Of a stretch of DNA of 64,000 bases, positions 8,387-17,181 are shown piece after piece (the first letter of the stretch is position 1; every line of letters begins with the position of its first letter). A model generated the notes under the pieces. It searched no databases, was not told the origin of the DNA, and worked only from the letters and a program-made list of their open reading frames with translations. Origin of the DNA: Natronorubrum sulfidifaciens JCM 14089 (GTDB taxonomy: Archaea > Halobacteriota > Halobacteria > Halobacteriales > Natrialbaceae); contig NZ_AOHX01000039.1 of the NCBI RefSeq assembly GCF_000337735.1, positions 219,887 to 283,886 on the forward strand, given 5' to 3'. Both the position numbers and the translations under genes were made by a program.

Positions 8387-11300
8387 ATGGCTATTGACGA
8401 GGCCGACCACTCAGATGCCGGGAATTTTTCTGACGACGAAGCATCTGAATCAGCGTCGGTGGACGAAAAATCCCACGAGTCGGACTCGGATCCGGGCGTC
8501 CGCGTCGGAGCGTACACGTGGGCGGATTTCATGGCAGAACACGGCTACGGTGACGAGGTTTCTGCACTCTATCCCGACGATTCTGAATCCGAGGTCGACG
8601 ACCAACTCGGACTCGATACCGACGAAGCGGTCGAACCGACAGTTCCCAGCGGGGACGACTGGACTCGAGTCTCGTTCGATCCAACCGCCTATCTTGGCAG
8701 ACATCCGGACACTCTCGAATCAGTCATCGCCGATCCCGCGAAGCCAAACGCCGAAATCCTGCAGGACGCGTTCCTCGAGTACGTCGACCCGGAGACGACA
8801 CCCGTCACGAAAGACGTCTGGACCTGGGAACACTACAAGTGGGAGTACTACTACGAAGACGACGGCTCCCGCCCGCGGGATGCAGACGGCGAGATTATTC
8901 GACACGACGAAGAAGACGCGCTCGGTTTCGACCCGGACACTATCGAACAGCGACTGTTCGCTGGCGACGAGGCCGCGATGGTGTTGGACGACCTCGTCGA
9001 GGAACGAACCGTCAACATCCAAGACGAACTCGACGAAGACGACTTCTTCTCGACGGCTTCGGGCAACACGACCGTCACCAACCGCTACGACCTTGAGAAG
9101 GCCGTCCCGATGGACAAGAAGACCCACTTTCGGGAGGTCGAACGTTACTGGGTCAACAAACCCTACGCGTGTGTCGTTATTTTCCATTCGGAGAAAGAAA
9201 ACGAGAAGAAGTACTACATGATCGAGCCGTACCGAAACGAGATCGAGCAGGAACTCCAAGAGTTCCTCTCGGGCAAACTCCGGACGGCGATCAAATACTC
9301 CGAGGACGGCATCAAAGAGAAGGCGACCGAGGACGGCCGCCGAGCGGTCATCGAAGACGAAACTCGCCGCCTCCTGAAACGGTACGATCTCTTCGAGAAA
9401 TCCTCCGGACGGACGAAAAAGAGCCTCCTCGAAACGCTGCAGACGTTGCTCGACGACGACGAGGACACCGAGGACGAGGAGGCAGGTCCGAAACCGCTCG
9501 AGGGACTCTCTGTCCGGCCCGAGCCCGCGATTCTTGAGGACGATCCGGACACGCTGTCGGAGTATCAGGTCGAAAAGCTCCTCTACCTGCTCAAGCGTAA
9601 TTTCATCGGCTACGAGCGCATCGACGGCATCAAACACGACATCAACGTCGAGGACATCTCCGTCGACGGCTACAACTCCCCCGTCTTCGTCTACCATTCG
9701 GAGTACGAGCAGATCATCTCGAACATTTATCATGGTGAGGACGAACTCGACGACTTCGTCGTCAAACTGGCCCAGCGCTCGGGCAAAGGGATCAGTAAAC
9801 GGCTCCCACAGGTCGACGCGACCCTCCCCGACGGTTCGCGTGCCCAGTTGACGCTGGGGCAGGAGGTCTCCGACCACGGGACTAACTACACCATCCGTCA
9901 GTTCAAGGACGTTCCGTTCACCCCGATCGACCTCATCAACTGGAACACCTTCAGCCTCGATGAGATGGCATTTCTCTGGCTCGCCATCGAGAACCACAAG
10001 AGCCTGATCTTCGCCGGCGGGACAGCATCCGGGAAAACGACCTCGCTGAACGCTGTCTCGCTGTTTATTCCAAGCAGCGCCAAGATCGTCTCCATCGAGG
10101 ACACTCGCGAGGTCGAACTCCCACAGCGAAACTGGATCGCGAGCGTGACGCGGCCGTCGTTTACCGACGACGAGCAGGGTGACGTCGACGAGTTCGACCT
10201 GCTCGAGGCCGCACTGCGCCAGCGACCCGACTACATCGTGATGGGTGAGATCCGTGGTGAGGAAGGCCGGACGCTGTTCCAGGTCATGTCGACGGGCCAC
10301 ACGACGTACACCACGTTCCACGCCGACTCCGTCGACGAAGTCCTCAAACGATTTACGACGGACCCGATCAACGTCTCGAAGACGATGTTCACCGCGCTGG
10401 ATCTGGTCTCGATCCAGACGCAGACGCGGGTGCAAGGCCGGAAGGTCCGCCGGAACAAGTCGCTCACGGAGATCAACCATTACGAGGCCGAACACGACGA
10501 GATCAACGTTCAAGACGTCTACCAGTGGCAGGCCGAAACCGACGAGTTCCTCAAGATGGGGGACTCCAACACCTTAGAGGAGATCCAGTTCGACCGCGGC
10601 TGGAGCAAAGAGAAACTCGAGGAGGAACTGTTCAAACGCGAGGTCATCATCGCCTACCTCATCAAAAACGGGCTCAACACGTACGCGGAGGTCGCGGCGA
10701 CGGTTCAGGCGTTTATCAACGATCCGGACACGATCTTGACGCTGATCGCGAACGGCTATCTCGAGGACAGCCTCGAAGACCTCCGCGAGATGGAGAGCGT
10801 CCTGATCGACGTCGATCAGGAGAAAGAGGAACTCGTCCCACGACCGGAGGCGACCGACGAGACCTACAACCTCTCGATGGACCTCTTAGAGCGGGCCGAG
10901 GAGTCGCTGTTCGAAGAGTACCGCGGGAAGGTCCCGAGCGGCCTCGCAAGCGCGCTCAGTGGGATCGAACAGGAAGAGACGATCGACGTCGATCGTGCCG
11001 ATACCGACGAGTTCGAGTTTGCCGGCGAGGTCGACACCAGCATCGACGAGGAGACGTGGGAACTGGGCGATAGCTCGAGCGCGTTCGACATCGACTCGAG
11101 CGAGGAGCCCGACGAACCGGCTTGGCTCAGTGATGACGCTGCGTTCGACATTAGTGACGAAAGCGAGGCGACCACGAGTAGCGACGCTGCGACAGCCGAC
11201 GCCGAGACAGGTGACACCCCCTCGACGGGCTTCGATCAGGACGCCCCTCCGGAGACCGCGACTGACGGGCCAGCAGCTGACGGCGCACTACCAGCGCCGA

Positions 11301-12103
11301 GTACGGAACTCGAGTCGTCTCAGTCGACTCCCGAGGCCGACAGCGAGTCGGCAGCCGACACTGAGACGCCTTCCGACGCACACGCTGAGGGCGGACACGA
11401 TCAGTCTACGACAGCTGCCGACTCGACGGCATCGTCGACCGACACGACCGACGACACCGAGTCGACGAGTCGCCCTTCGGACGGTCCCACGGACGAGGAC
11501 CTCGGCGGTCTCTTCGACGACATGGGCGATGCAGTCGAAACGCTCGAGGGCGACCCGGATCACACGACGGCCGAGTCCACAGATACCGACACAGCCGCGG
11601 ACCCGATGATCCGAGAGGACGACTTCGAGTCGATCTTCGACCCCGACTCGGCCGACGATGCGGTCGGCGATTTCAGCGACCACCTCGAAGAAGCCGAGGC
11701 TGATGACCCCGAGTCGGAGACGGACGAGACGTCCGGCGGCGACACGGCGACTGGTGACGGTTCGGAGTCGTCCACCGCTGCCGACGCGACAACGGAGCCG
11801 TCGATAACGATCGACCTGCCGCCGACCGAGGGCGACAAACCGGATGCAGGTGCCGACAGTAAGTCCTCTCAGGCCGAATCCGCTGACGACTCCGATGGTG
11901 AGTCGACGACTGAATCCAGTGGTGAGTCGATCTTTGCAGCTGATGACTCCATCTTTTCCGACGACGGAGCGGACGAGACAGACGACGCCTCGCTGTTCGA
12001 CGACAGGAGCCGTCCGGCCACGACGGACGATTCGATTTTCAGGCAAAGCGACGAGGCTGACGACGAGGACACGGACGAACCCGATGAGGAGACCGACAGA
12101 TGA
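8387..12103 (+). CDS. Type II/IV secretion system ATPase (VirB11/PilB family) with long acidic tail
   Basis: A large (1238-residue) archaeal secretion/pilus assembly ATPase. The N-terminal ~480 residues are the haloarchaeal acidic and N-terminal ATPase domain. Walker A is GGTASGKTT with the Lys at residue 550, and Walker B/His-box residues follow in YIVMGEIRGEEG (near 615) and the STGHTTYTTFHADS segment. From about residue 860 the protein is a low-complexity Asp/Glu/Ser/Thr tail of about 375 residues with repeated DDSIF/ESIF motifs. An ATG at 8387 is used; an in-frame TTG at 8378 has a better-spaced GGGGGA and is a real alternative. It overlaps the membrane partner by 4 bases. It resembles haloarchaeal PilB3-type ATPases. 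It should power assembly of a pilus or secretion fibre at the membrane. Confidence 0.9.
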   Translation: MAIDEADHSDAGNFSDDEASESASVDEKSHESDSDPGVRVGAYTWADFMAEHGYGDEVSALYPDDSESEVDDQLGLDTDEAVEPTVPSGDDWTRVSFDPTAYLGRHPDTLESVIADPAKPNAEILQDAFLEYVDPETTPVTKDVWTWEHYKWEYYYEDDGSRPRDADGEIIRHDEEDALGFDPDTIEQRLFAGDEAAMVLDDLVEERTVNIQDELDEDDFFSTASGNTTVTNRYDLEKAVPMDKKTHFREVERYWVNKPYACVVIFHSEKENEKKYYMIEPYRNEIEQELQEFLSGKLRTAIKYSEDGIKEKATEDGRRAVIEDETRRLLKRYDLFEKSSGRTKKSLLETLQTLLDDDEDTEDEEAGPKPLEGLSVRPEPAILEDDPDTLSEYQVEKLLYLLKRNFIGYERIDGIKHDINVEDISVDGYNSPVFVYHSEYEQIISNIYHGEDELDDFVVKLAQRSGKGISKRLPQVDATLPDGSRAQLTLGQEVSDHGTNYTIRQFKDVPFTPIDLINWNTFSLDEMAFLWLAIENHKSLIFAGGTASGKTTSLNAVSLFIPSSAKIVSIEDTREVELPQRNWIASVTRPSFTDDEQGDVDEFDLLEAALRQRPDYIVMGEIRGEEGRTLFQVMSTGHTTYTTFHADSVDEVLKRFTTDPINVSKTMFTALDLVSIQTQTRVQGRKVRRNKSLTEINHYEAEHDEINVQDVYQWQAETDEFLKMGDSNTLEEIQFDRGWSKEKLEEELFKREVIIAYLIKNGLNTYAEVAATVQAFINDPDTILTLIANGYLEDSLEDLREMESVLIDVDQEKEELVPRPEATDETYNLSMDLLERAEESLFEEYRGKVPSGLASALSGIEQEETIDVDRADTDEFEFAGEVDTSIDEETWELGDSSSAFDIDSSEEPDEPAWLSDDAAFDISDESEATTSSDAATADAETGDTPSTGFDQDAPPETATDGPAADGALPAPSTELESSQSTPEADSESAADTETPSDAHAEGGHDQSTTAADSTASSTDTTDDTESTSRPSDGPTDEDLGGLFDDMGDAVETLEGDPDHTTAESTDTDTAADPMIREDDFESIFDPDSADDAVGDFSDHLEEAEADDPESETDETSGGDTATGDGSESSTAADATTEPSITIDLPPTEGDKPDAGADSKSSQAESADDSDGESTTESSGESIFAADDSIFSDDGADETDDASLFDDRSRPATTDDSIFRQSDEADDEDTDEPDEETDR

Positions 12104-14157
12104 GTTTACAAACCGATACCAGCGGCGGGGATGGAACGCTCTCGGGTGGCTCCGACATCCTTGGTGAGACGTTCTACCCACTGTACGCCCGGCTGTTCAG
12201 CGAGGATAGCGAGTTCGTCGGCGACGTCGAGACGAAACTCGCACAGGCCCGGATGACCGATACGGTCGAACTCTACCTCTCGCGGGCGCTCGGGATCGGC
12301 TTCATCAGCGGGCTGGCGCTCTGGCTGCTTGGCCTCCTGCTCGGCTACGGACTGTTCGCAACGGGACTCATTCAGGTCGACGTGATCATCGGGTTCCCCG
12401 TCGGCAGCGAGACGGTCCTCGCGATCATCGATACGCTTCGAATCCCGGCGCTGGTCTTCGTGACCGGCCTCGTCTTCGGCTCGATCGGCTTCGGGATCGG
12501 CTTCGGCTCGCTGGTCGCGATCCCCTACTCGCGTGCGTCGACTCGCAAACGCGAGATCAACATGCTCCTGACCGATTCGGTGTCGTTCATGTACGCGCTG
12601 TCGGTCGGTGGCCTGAACCAACTCGAGATCATCGAGGCGATGGCCCAAGCCGACGACACCTACGGCGAGGTGGCAATGGAGTTTCAGAGCATCGTCAAAG
12701 AGACCGAGTACTTTGATATCGACTACCGAACGGCGATCAGAAAGCAGGCGCTCGAAACACCGAGTGACGAACTCTCGCAGTTCCTGACGGACATGCTCTC
12801 GATCGTCAACAGCGGCGGCGACATGGAGAGCTTCCTCGAGGACAAGAAAGAAAAGCACCTGCGAACCGCGAAACAAGAACAGGAACTCACCCTCGAGACG
12901 CTCGAGTTGTTCGGCGAGATGTACATGACGCTGTCGCTGTTTCCGCTGTTGTTGATCATCATCATGGTCGTCATGCAGATGATTCCGCAGGCGGACGTGA
13001 CGAATGAGATGCTGTATATGACCGTCTACGGACTGATTCCGCTGATCGGCATCGCGTTTCTCGTCTTGGTTTCGACGGTCAAACACGACGAGCCGGGTGA
13101 TGGATTCCTCTCGATGGGAGAGACGGACCAGCGAGTCGAAACCCAGCGGGACCAGGGGCTGTTGAACCTCGGCCTCGTCGAGCAGTTCACTGGCGAGCAC
13201 AGCGTCTTCGACCGGATCAAAAACCGTGAGGGGACCTACGAGACCAAAGAGGTGCTTCGGCGGCCACACATCTTCTTCCGGGACAATCCGCTCTTTACGC
13301 TCGCGTTGACACTGCCCGCCTCGCTCGTGATCGTCGCCACGGCAATGGTCAACGGCTCGGCACCGACGTCGTGGGACCAACTGCTCGGCAACGCCGTCTG
13401 GGGGACGTTCATCTACGTCTACGTCCCGCTGTACGTCATGGCGATCCCGCTCGCGATTTTCCGCGAGTGGAACGTTCGTCACCGAAACGCCGTCGTCAGT
13501 CAACTCTCCGAAGACCTCCGGAAACTCTCGAGTTCGAACGACACCGGGCTGACCTTGCTCGAGTCACTGAAAGCCGTCTCGGATACGACGAGTGGCAAAC
13601 TCGCCCGCGAGTTCGAGATGATGCACACGAAGGTCAACTACGGGACGAGTCTGAAACAGGCGTTTATCGAGTTCAACAACAAGTATCACATCCCGCGACT
13701 CGCCCGAACGACCCGACTGATCACCGAGGCACAGGAGGCGTCGAACCAGATTTCGAACGTCCTCCGGACGGCCGCCCGCGCCAGCGAGAACCACGACGAT
13801 ATCGAACGCGAACGCAAGTCCCGAACCCGAATGCAGGTCGTGATCATCATCATGACGTTCATGACCGTCCTCGCGGTGATCGCGATCCTCAAAACGCAGT
13901 TCATCGACACGATGGCCGGCCTCGAGTCGACCAGCAGCGACTCCGGTGGCGGCGGTGGTGAACTCGCACAGGCCGATCTGAGCGAGAACATTCAGGTCGA
14001 TATGCTGGCGGTGTTGTTCTTCCACGCCGTGACGATGCAGGCGATCATCTCCGGGTTCATCTGTGGCTACATCCGGGATGCCGACCTACTCAGCGGGCTG
14101 AAATACGCGGTTGCACTGGCAACGATCGCACTCGTCGGCTGGACGCTGGTGGCCTGA
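12100..14157 (+). CDS. Type II secretion system F family (TadC/PilC-like) membrane protein
   Basis: A 685-residue polytopic membrane platform protein for the preceding ATPase. It carries two T2SSF-type helical domains: the first spans about residues 150-270, with helices around 60-140 and 275-330, and the second about residues 445-580, with helices near 390-440 and 585-685. Double-domain TadC-like proteins of this size are the usual partner of archaeal PilB/ArlI ATPases. It shares 4 bases with the ATPase gene and is followed after one base by the first pilin-like gene, so the cluster is one operon. Confidence 0.9.
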   Translation: MSLQTDTSGGDGTLSGGSDILGETFYPLYARLFSEDSEFVGDVETKLAQARMTDTVELYLSRALGIGFISGLALWLLGLLLGYGLFATGLIQVDVIIGFPVGSETVLAIIDTLRIPALVFVTGLVFGSIGFGIGFGSLVAIPYSRASTRKREINMLLTDSVSFMYALSVGGLNQLEIIEAMAQADDTYGEVAMEFQSIVKETEYFDIDYRTAIRKQALETPSDELSQFLTDMLSIVNSGGDMESFLEDKKEKHLRTAKQEQELTLETLELFGEMYMTLSLFPLLLIIIMVVMQMIPQADVTNEMLYMTVYGLIPLIGIAFLVLVSTVKHDEPGDGFLSMGETDQRVETQRDQGLLNLGLVEQFTGEHSVFDRIKNREGTYETKEVLRRPHIFFRDNPLFTLALTLPASLVIVATAMVNGSAPTSWDQLLGNAVWGTFIYVYVPLYVMAIPLAIFREWNVRHRNAVVSQLSEDLRKLSSSNDTGLTLLESLKAVSDTTSGKLAREFEMMHTKVNYGTSLKQAFIEFNNKYHIPRLARTTRLITEAQEASNQISNVLRTAARASENHDDIERERKSRTRMQVVIIIMTFMTVLAVIAILKTQFIDTMAGLESTSSDSGGGGGELAQADLSENIQVDMLAVLFFHAVTMQAIISGFICGYIRDADLLSGLKYAVALATIALVGWTLVA

Positions 14158-14158
14158 A

Positions 14159-14677
14159 ATGAGTCGAAAACGAACGCAGAACGGATCGAAGCGCACTCGA
14201 GGCCGACGCCAGCGGACGGTCTCGCTCTCGTTGCGTGATCGTGGCCAGACCACGCAGGATTTTGCGGTCGGGATCGGCGTGTTCATTCTGGCCGTTGCCT
14301 TCGTGTTCTCGTTTCTCCCCACGATTCTGACGCCGTTCGACTCGTCGGTCAGCGGCGGGCAGACGGCGCAGGCGGATCGGATCGCGGATCGGCTGGTGCA
14401 CAATCTGTCGGATTCGGATACGTCACCGAACGCGATCAACGACACTGCATTCAACGAGACTGATGGTGAGTTAGAAGATCGCGTTGGCCTTCGAACCGCA
14501 GGCGATCAAGTGAGCGTGCAGATCGAACAGCTCAACGAGAGCGAAACGGTCAACGACATGGTGATCGGAGACCAGTACAACGGCCAGTCAGCGGCCAGTT
14601 CGGCTCGGATCGTGACACTTGATGATAACCCAGAGGGCTGTGAAACAGCGTGCCGACTCGTCGTGAGGGTGTGGTAA
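14159..14677 (+). CDS. Pilin-like small membrane-anchored protein 1 of the secretion operon
   Basis: A 172-residue protein with a basic N-terminus (rich in Arg/Lys up to residue ~28), the motif DRGQTTQDFAVG, and one hydrophobic helix near residues 38-58. The rest is a polar ectodomain with paired Cys near the end (CETAC). The layout is that of an archaeal pilin or pseudopilin: positive leader, short processing region, single helix, exported domain. The start at 14159 lies one base after the upstream stop; an earlier start at 14111 would sit inside the membrane protein gene. It resembles uncharacterised haloarchaeal families always found after PilB/PilC pairs. The function as a fibre subunit is inferred. 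Confidence 0.75.
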   Translation: MSRKRTQNGSKRTRGRRQRTVSLSLRDRGQTTQDFAVGIGVFILAVAFVFSFLPTILTPFDSSVSGGQTAQADRIADRLVHNLSDSDTSPNAINDTAFNETDGELEDRVGLRTAGDQVSVQIEQLNESETVNDMVIGDQYNGQSAASSARIVTLDDNPEGCETACRLVVRVW

Positions 14678-14679
14678 CC

Positions 14680-15315
14680 ATGTCCCGAATCGACCCCACA
14701 CACGACAGTGACCGAGGACAGGCCTACACCCTCGAGGGGTTCATCAGCGCGATGGTCGTCCTGATGGCGATCCTGTTGGCACTGCAGTCGGTCGTCATCA
14801 CGCCGACGACCGGTGGCCTTGCGGATCGGACGGTTCAATCTCAAGTTCAGCAGGAGACCCAAGATGCGCTCGTCGTCGCTGCGGCGGCAGACGATGGTGA
14901 CCTCTCTGCGATGGTTCGGCACTGGAACGACTCTGAAGAAGAGTTCCACAATGCGAGCGAAAGCGACGATGTACCAGGCTACTACAACGCCTCGAATCAG
15001 ACGGAACTGTACGATGAGTTCGTCCTCGGGGAGATCCTCTCGGATCGATTCACGGAGCGCGGGATGAGTTACAACATCGAACTCGTCTATCAGGACCAAG
15101 ATGGTGAGTTTGATACAGACACTAGTACGTATCTCGTTTATCAGGGCGAGTCCGAAGCGGTAACTGCGAGTTACATGGTGACGTTATTCGACGATCAAGA
15201 ACTCGAAGACGGGACGGAACTGGGGGAGGAGAATCACGACTACCCAATTCCTCGAGCAACTGATGGTGACTCCAAAGTATACAACGTGGTGGAGGTGCGC
15301 GTCGCCGTATGGTAA
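14680..15315 (+). CDS. Pilin-like small membrane-anchored protein 2 of the secretion operon
   Basis: A 211-residue protein starting two bases after the previous stop. After a hydrophilic leader (DSDRGQAYTLEG) comes a single helix (about residues 20-40), then an acidic, Asn-rich exported domain. The GQAYTLEGF box resembles the bacterial pseudopilin GF.LxE processing region, with Glu at the +5-like place. The end overlaps the next gene by 7 bases. It is an uncharacterised haloarchaeal family and is proposed to be a minor pilin or pseudopilin of this machine. Confidence 0.72.
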   Translation: MSRIDPTHDSDRGQAYTLEGFISAMVVLMAILLALQSVVITPTTGGLADRTVQSQVQQETQDALVVAAAADDGDLSAMVRHWNDSEEEFHNASESDDVPGYYNASNQTELYDEFVLGEILSDRFTERGMSYNIELVYQDQDGEFDTDTSTYLVYQGESEAVTASYMVTLFDDQELEDGTELGEENHDYPIPRATDGDSKVYNVVEVRVAVW

Positions 15316-15872
15316 CTGATCGCCTTCGAGAACGTCGAGAGCGAGATCGTCCGTGTGAGTCTAGTCGAACCGAGCGCGGACAGGTGATCCTCATCGGTGC
15401 CATTGCACTCGCGTTCATCATCCTCGGCGTCGTCGTCGTCTTCAACGGCGTCGTCTACACTGAGACGCTGTCGTCATCTGAGACGGGCCAAAGCGCGACC
15501 ACCGCCGAAGCGACGGAACTCGAGGTTACACAGGGAGTTGCGTGTGTCCTCGATCGCGAAGACATGGCGTCGGGTGGAGTATCGATAGAAAACATAGATG
15601 GGAATGAGCTGACGGACGACGATCCTGAGGCTGCGAACGACCATTGGGACGATACTGCTGGCGCAGAGATCGAGACGTTCAGCGACCAGTACCGCAACGC
15701 GACAGCTCACTCGAGACCAGCAGTGGTGGCTATCGACGACGATCCCGACTTCATCCTCGATGGGGATAACGTCATATTGGATGGTGACCTGACAGTCACG
15801 ATTACGTACGATACCAACGACCTCAGGTACGAACGAACGGTCGACGTCAATCCGGAGGCGTGTCCATCATGA
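15309..15872 (+). CDS. Pilin-like small membrane-anchored protein 3 of the secretion operon
   Basis: A 187-residue protein. A 24-residue Arg/Glu-rich leader ends in ERGQV, followed by a hydrophobic helix at about residues 25-47 and an acidic exported domain with two Cys residues (in VACVLD and at the very end, EACPS). Position, size and topology match the neighbouring pilin-like genes. The start at 15309 overlaps the previous gene by 7 bases. The function is inferred from context only. Confidence 0.72.
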   Translation: MVTDRLRERRERDRPCESSRTERGQVILIGAIALAFIILGVVVVFNGVVYTETLSSSETGQSATTAEATELEVTQGVACVLDREDMASGGVSIENIDGNELTDDDPEAANDHWDDTAGAEIETFSDQYRNATAHSRPAVVAIDDDPDFILDGDNVILDGDLTVTITYDTNDLRYERTVDVNPEACPS

Positions 15873-16360
15873 TCGGACGCCCCCACGATGGGACGGACCG
15901 CGGGATGTCGATCGCGCTCACGCACGTCCTGACGATCGGGATCACGACGATCCTCATTGCGATGCTGTTGATGAGTGGCAGTACGATGCTGGATTCGGAA
16001 ACTGAACGGTCGACGCAGACGTCACTCGAGACCATCGGCGAACGGTTGGCCGGCGACATCGACAACGTCGATCGGGCCGCATCGACGGACGACAGCGTAA
16101 CGCTCACTACTGACCATCCACAGACGGTGACGAATTCGCGATACACCGTCGAGTTACTCGCGGCAGCTCAGTGTGACGACGCACCCTTGCTCGATGGAGA
16201 CGAACCCTGTCTCAAACTCTCGGCCACCGACATCGACGTGACGGTGTATATCCCAGTCGTGATCGATGCCGACATTGGTGACGAGCAGTCGGCATCGGGC
16301 GGTTCGATCGAAATTAGCTCCGACGGCGACGTGATCGAACTCACGGAGGCGAACCGATGA
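15869..16360 (+). CDS. Pilin-like small membrane-anchored protein 4 of the secretion operon
   Basis: A 163-residue protein. DRGMSIALTHVL precedes a single helix (about residues 14-34), then an exported domain with two Cys (in QCDD and PCLK). The ATG at 15869 gives a 4-base overlap with the previous gene; an in-frame GTG at 15860 is possible. The region after the helix (STQTSLETIGERLAGDIDNVDRA) resembles the amphipathic continuation of archaeal pilin helices. It is probably a minor pilin; no direct evidence. Confidence 0.72.
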   Translation: MIGRPHDGTDRGMSIALTHVLTIGITTILIAMLLMSGSTMLDSETERSTQTSLETIGERLAGDIDNVDRAASTDDSVTLTTDHPQTVTNSRYTVELLAAAQCDDAPLLDGDEPCLKLSATDIDVTVYIPVVIDADIGDEQSASGGSIEISSDGDVIELTEANR

Positions 16361-17175
16361 TCGACCGCCGAGCCGACTCGAGAGCGAACGACCGGGCAGT
16401 CTCGGAGGTCGTCGCCTTCGTCCTCGTCTTCGCGATTATCCTCGGTTCCGTCGGTATCCTGTATTCGACCGGGTTCCAGGCGATGGACGACTATCAGGAA
16501 AACGAACAACTCGTCAACGCCGAGCGGGCGATGGACGCGCTTGCGGACAACTTCAACGACGTCATCCGGTACAACGGCGTCAATCAGCGTTACGGCGAAC
16601 TCTCGCTGCGTGATGGGGCTGTCAGGACAAGTGACAGTGGAACCAATCTCGACATTTTGATCGAGAAAGGTGGTGAGAACAGGTCAATTGCTGACAGAGA
16701 TGAGACGAAGCTCTCTCAGTATTACACTACCGACGAAACGCTCGATTTGGGCGAGTTCGCTTATACGTCGGATGGTGATCGGATCGCCTACGAAGGCGGT
16801 GGCCTCGTCCGTGGCGATGACTCCGAAGACTGGAGTCTCGTTCGTAAACAGCCCCACATAACGTGCAGCGATGATCGCGAGGCAGCGGTCATCTCACTCG
16901 TTACGATCTCGGCGGACGACCGATCGGTCCAGAGCAGCAGCGGACTGGGCGTCACGATGTCCGTCGAAAACCGCAGTAGTGCGGTTTACACCGACGATGT
17001 CGATAGCGTGTCCATCACCATCGAGGACGACGATACCGCATACAACGACGCGTGGGATTCGACTCTCGACACTGATCGTGGCTGGACGGACAACGACAAC
17101 GGAGACGATCTCAGACGAACGTGTCCTGCCGACCGAGTCGTCGTCACCATCGTCGAAGTCGATCTTGAGTACTGA
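16357..17175 (+). CDS. Archaeal pilin/archaellin N-terminal domain-like protein 5 of the secretion operon
   Basis: A 272-residue protein and the clearest pilin of the set. The leader ends in NDRAVSEV, followed by a strongly hydrophobic helix (VAFVLVFAIILG, about residues 20-40). Archaeal prepilin peptidase usually cuts before such a processing site. The exported domain is acidic, with two Cys (in ITCSDD and RTCPAD). It overlaps gene 4 by 4 bases and is the last gene of the operon, so it may be the largest or tip subunit; that is inference. Confidence 0.75.
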   Translation: MIDRRADSRANDRAVSEVVAFVLVFAIILGSVGILYSTGFQAMDDYQENEQLVNAERAMDALADNFNDVIRYNGVNQRYGELSLRDGAVRTSDSGTNLDILIEKGGENRSIADRDETKLSQYYTTDETLDLGEFAYTSDGDRIAYEGGGLVRGDDSEDWSLVRKQPHITCSDDREAAVISLVTISADDRSVQSSSGLGVTMSVENRSSAVYTDDVDSVSITIEDDDTAYNDAWDSTLDTDRGWTDNDNGDDLRRTCPADRVVVTIVEVDLEY

Positions 17176-17181
17176 CGCCGA

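Noticed and set aside
8720..10513. 597-codon minus-strand frame inside the secretion ATPase gene
   Set aside because: It is the antisense shadow of a gene with Walker A and B motifs; long antisense frames are common in high-G+C DNA.
12106..13503. 465-codon minus-strand frame opposite the TadC-like gene
   Set aside because: It is an antisense shadow; the plus strand encodes a membrane protein with T2SSF features.
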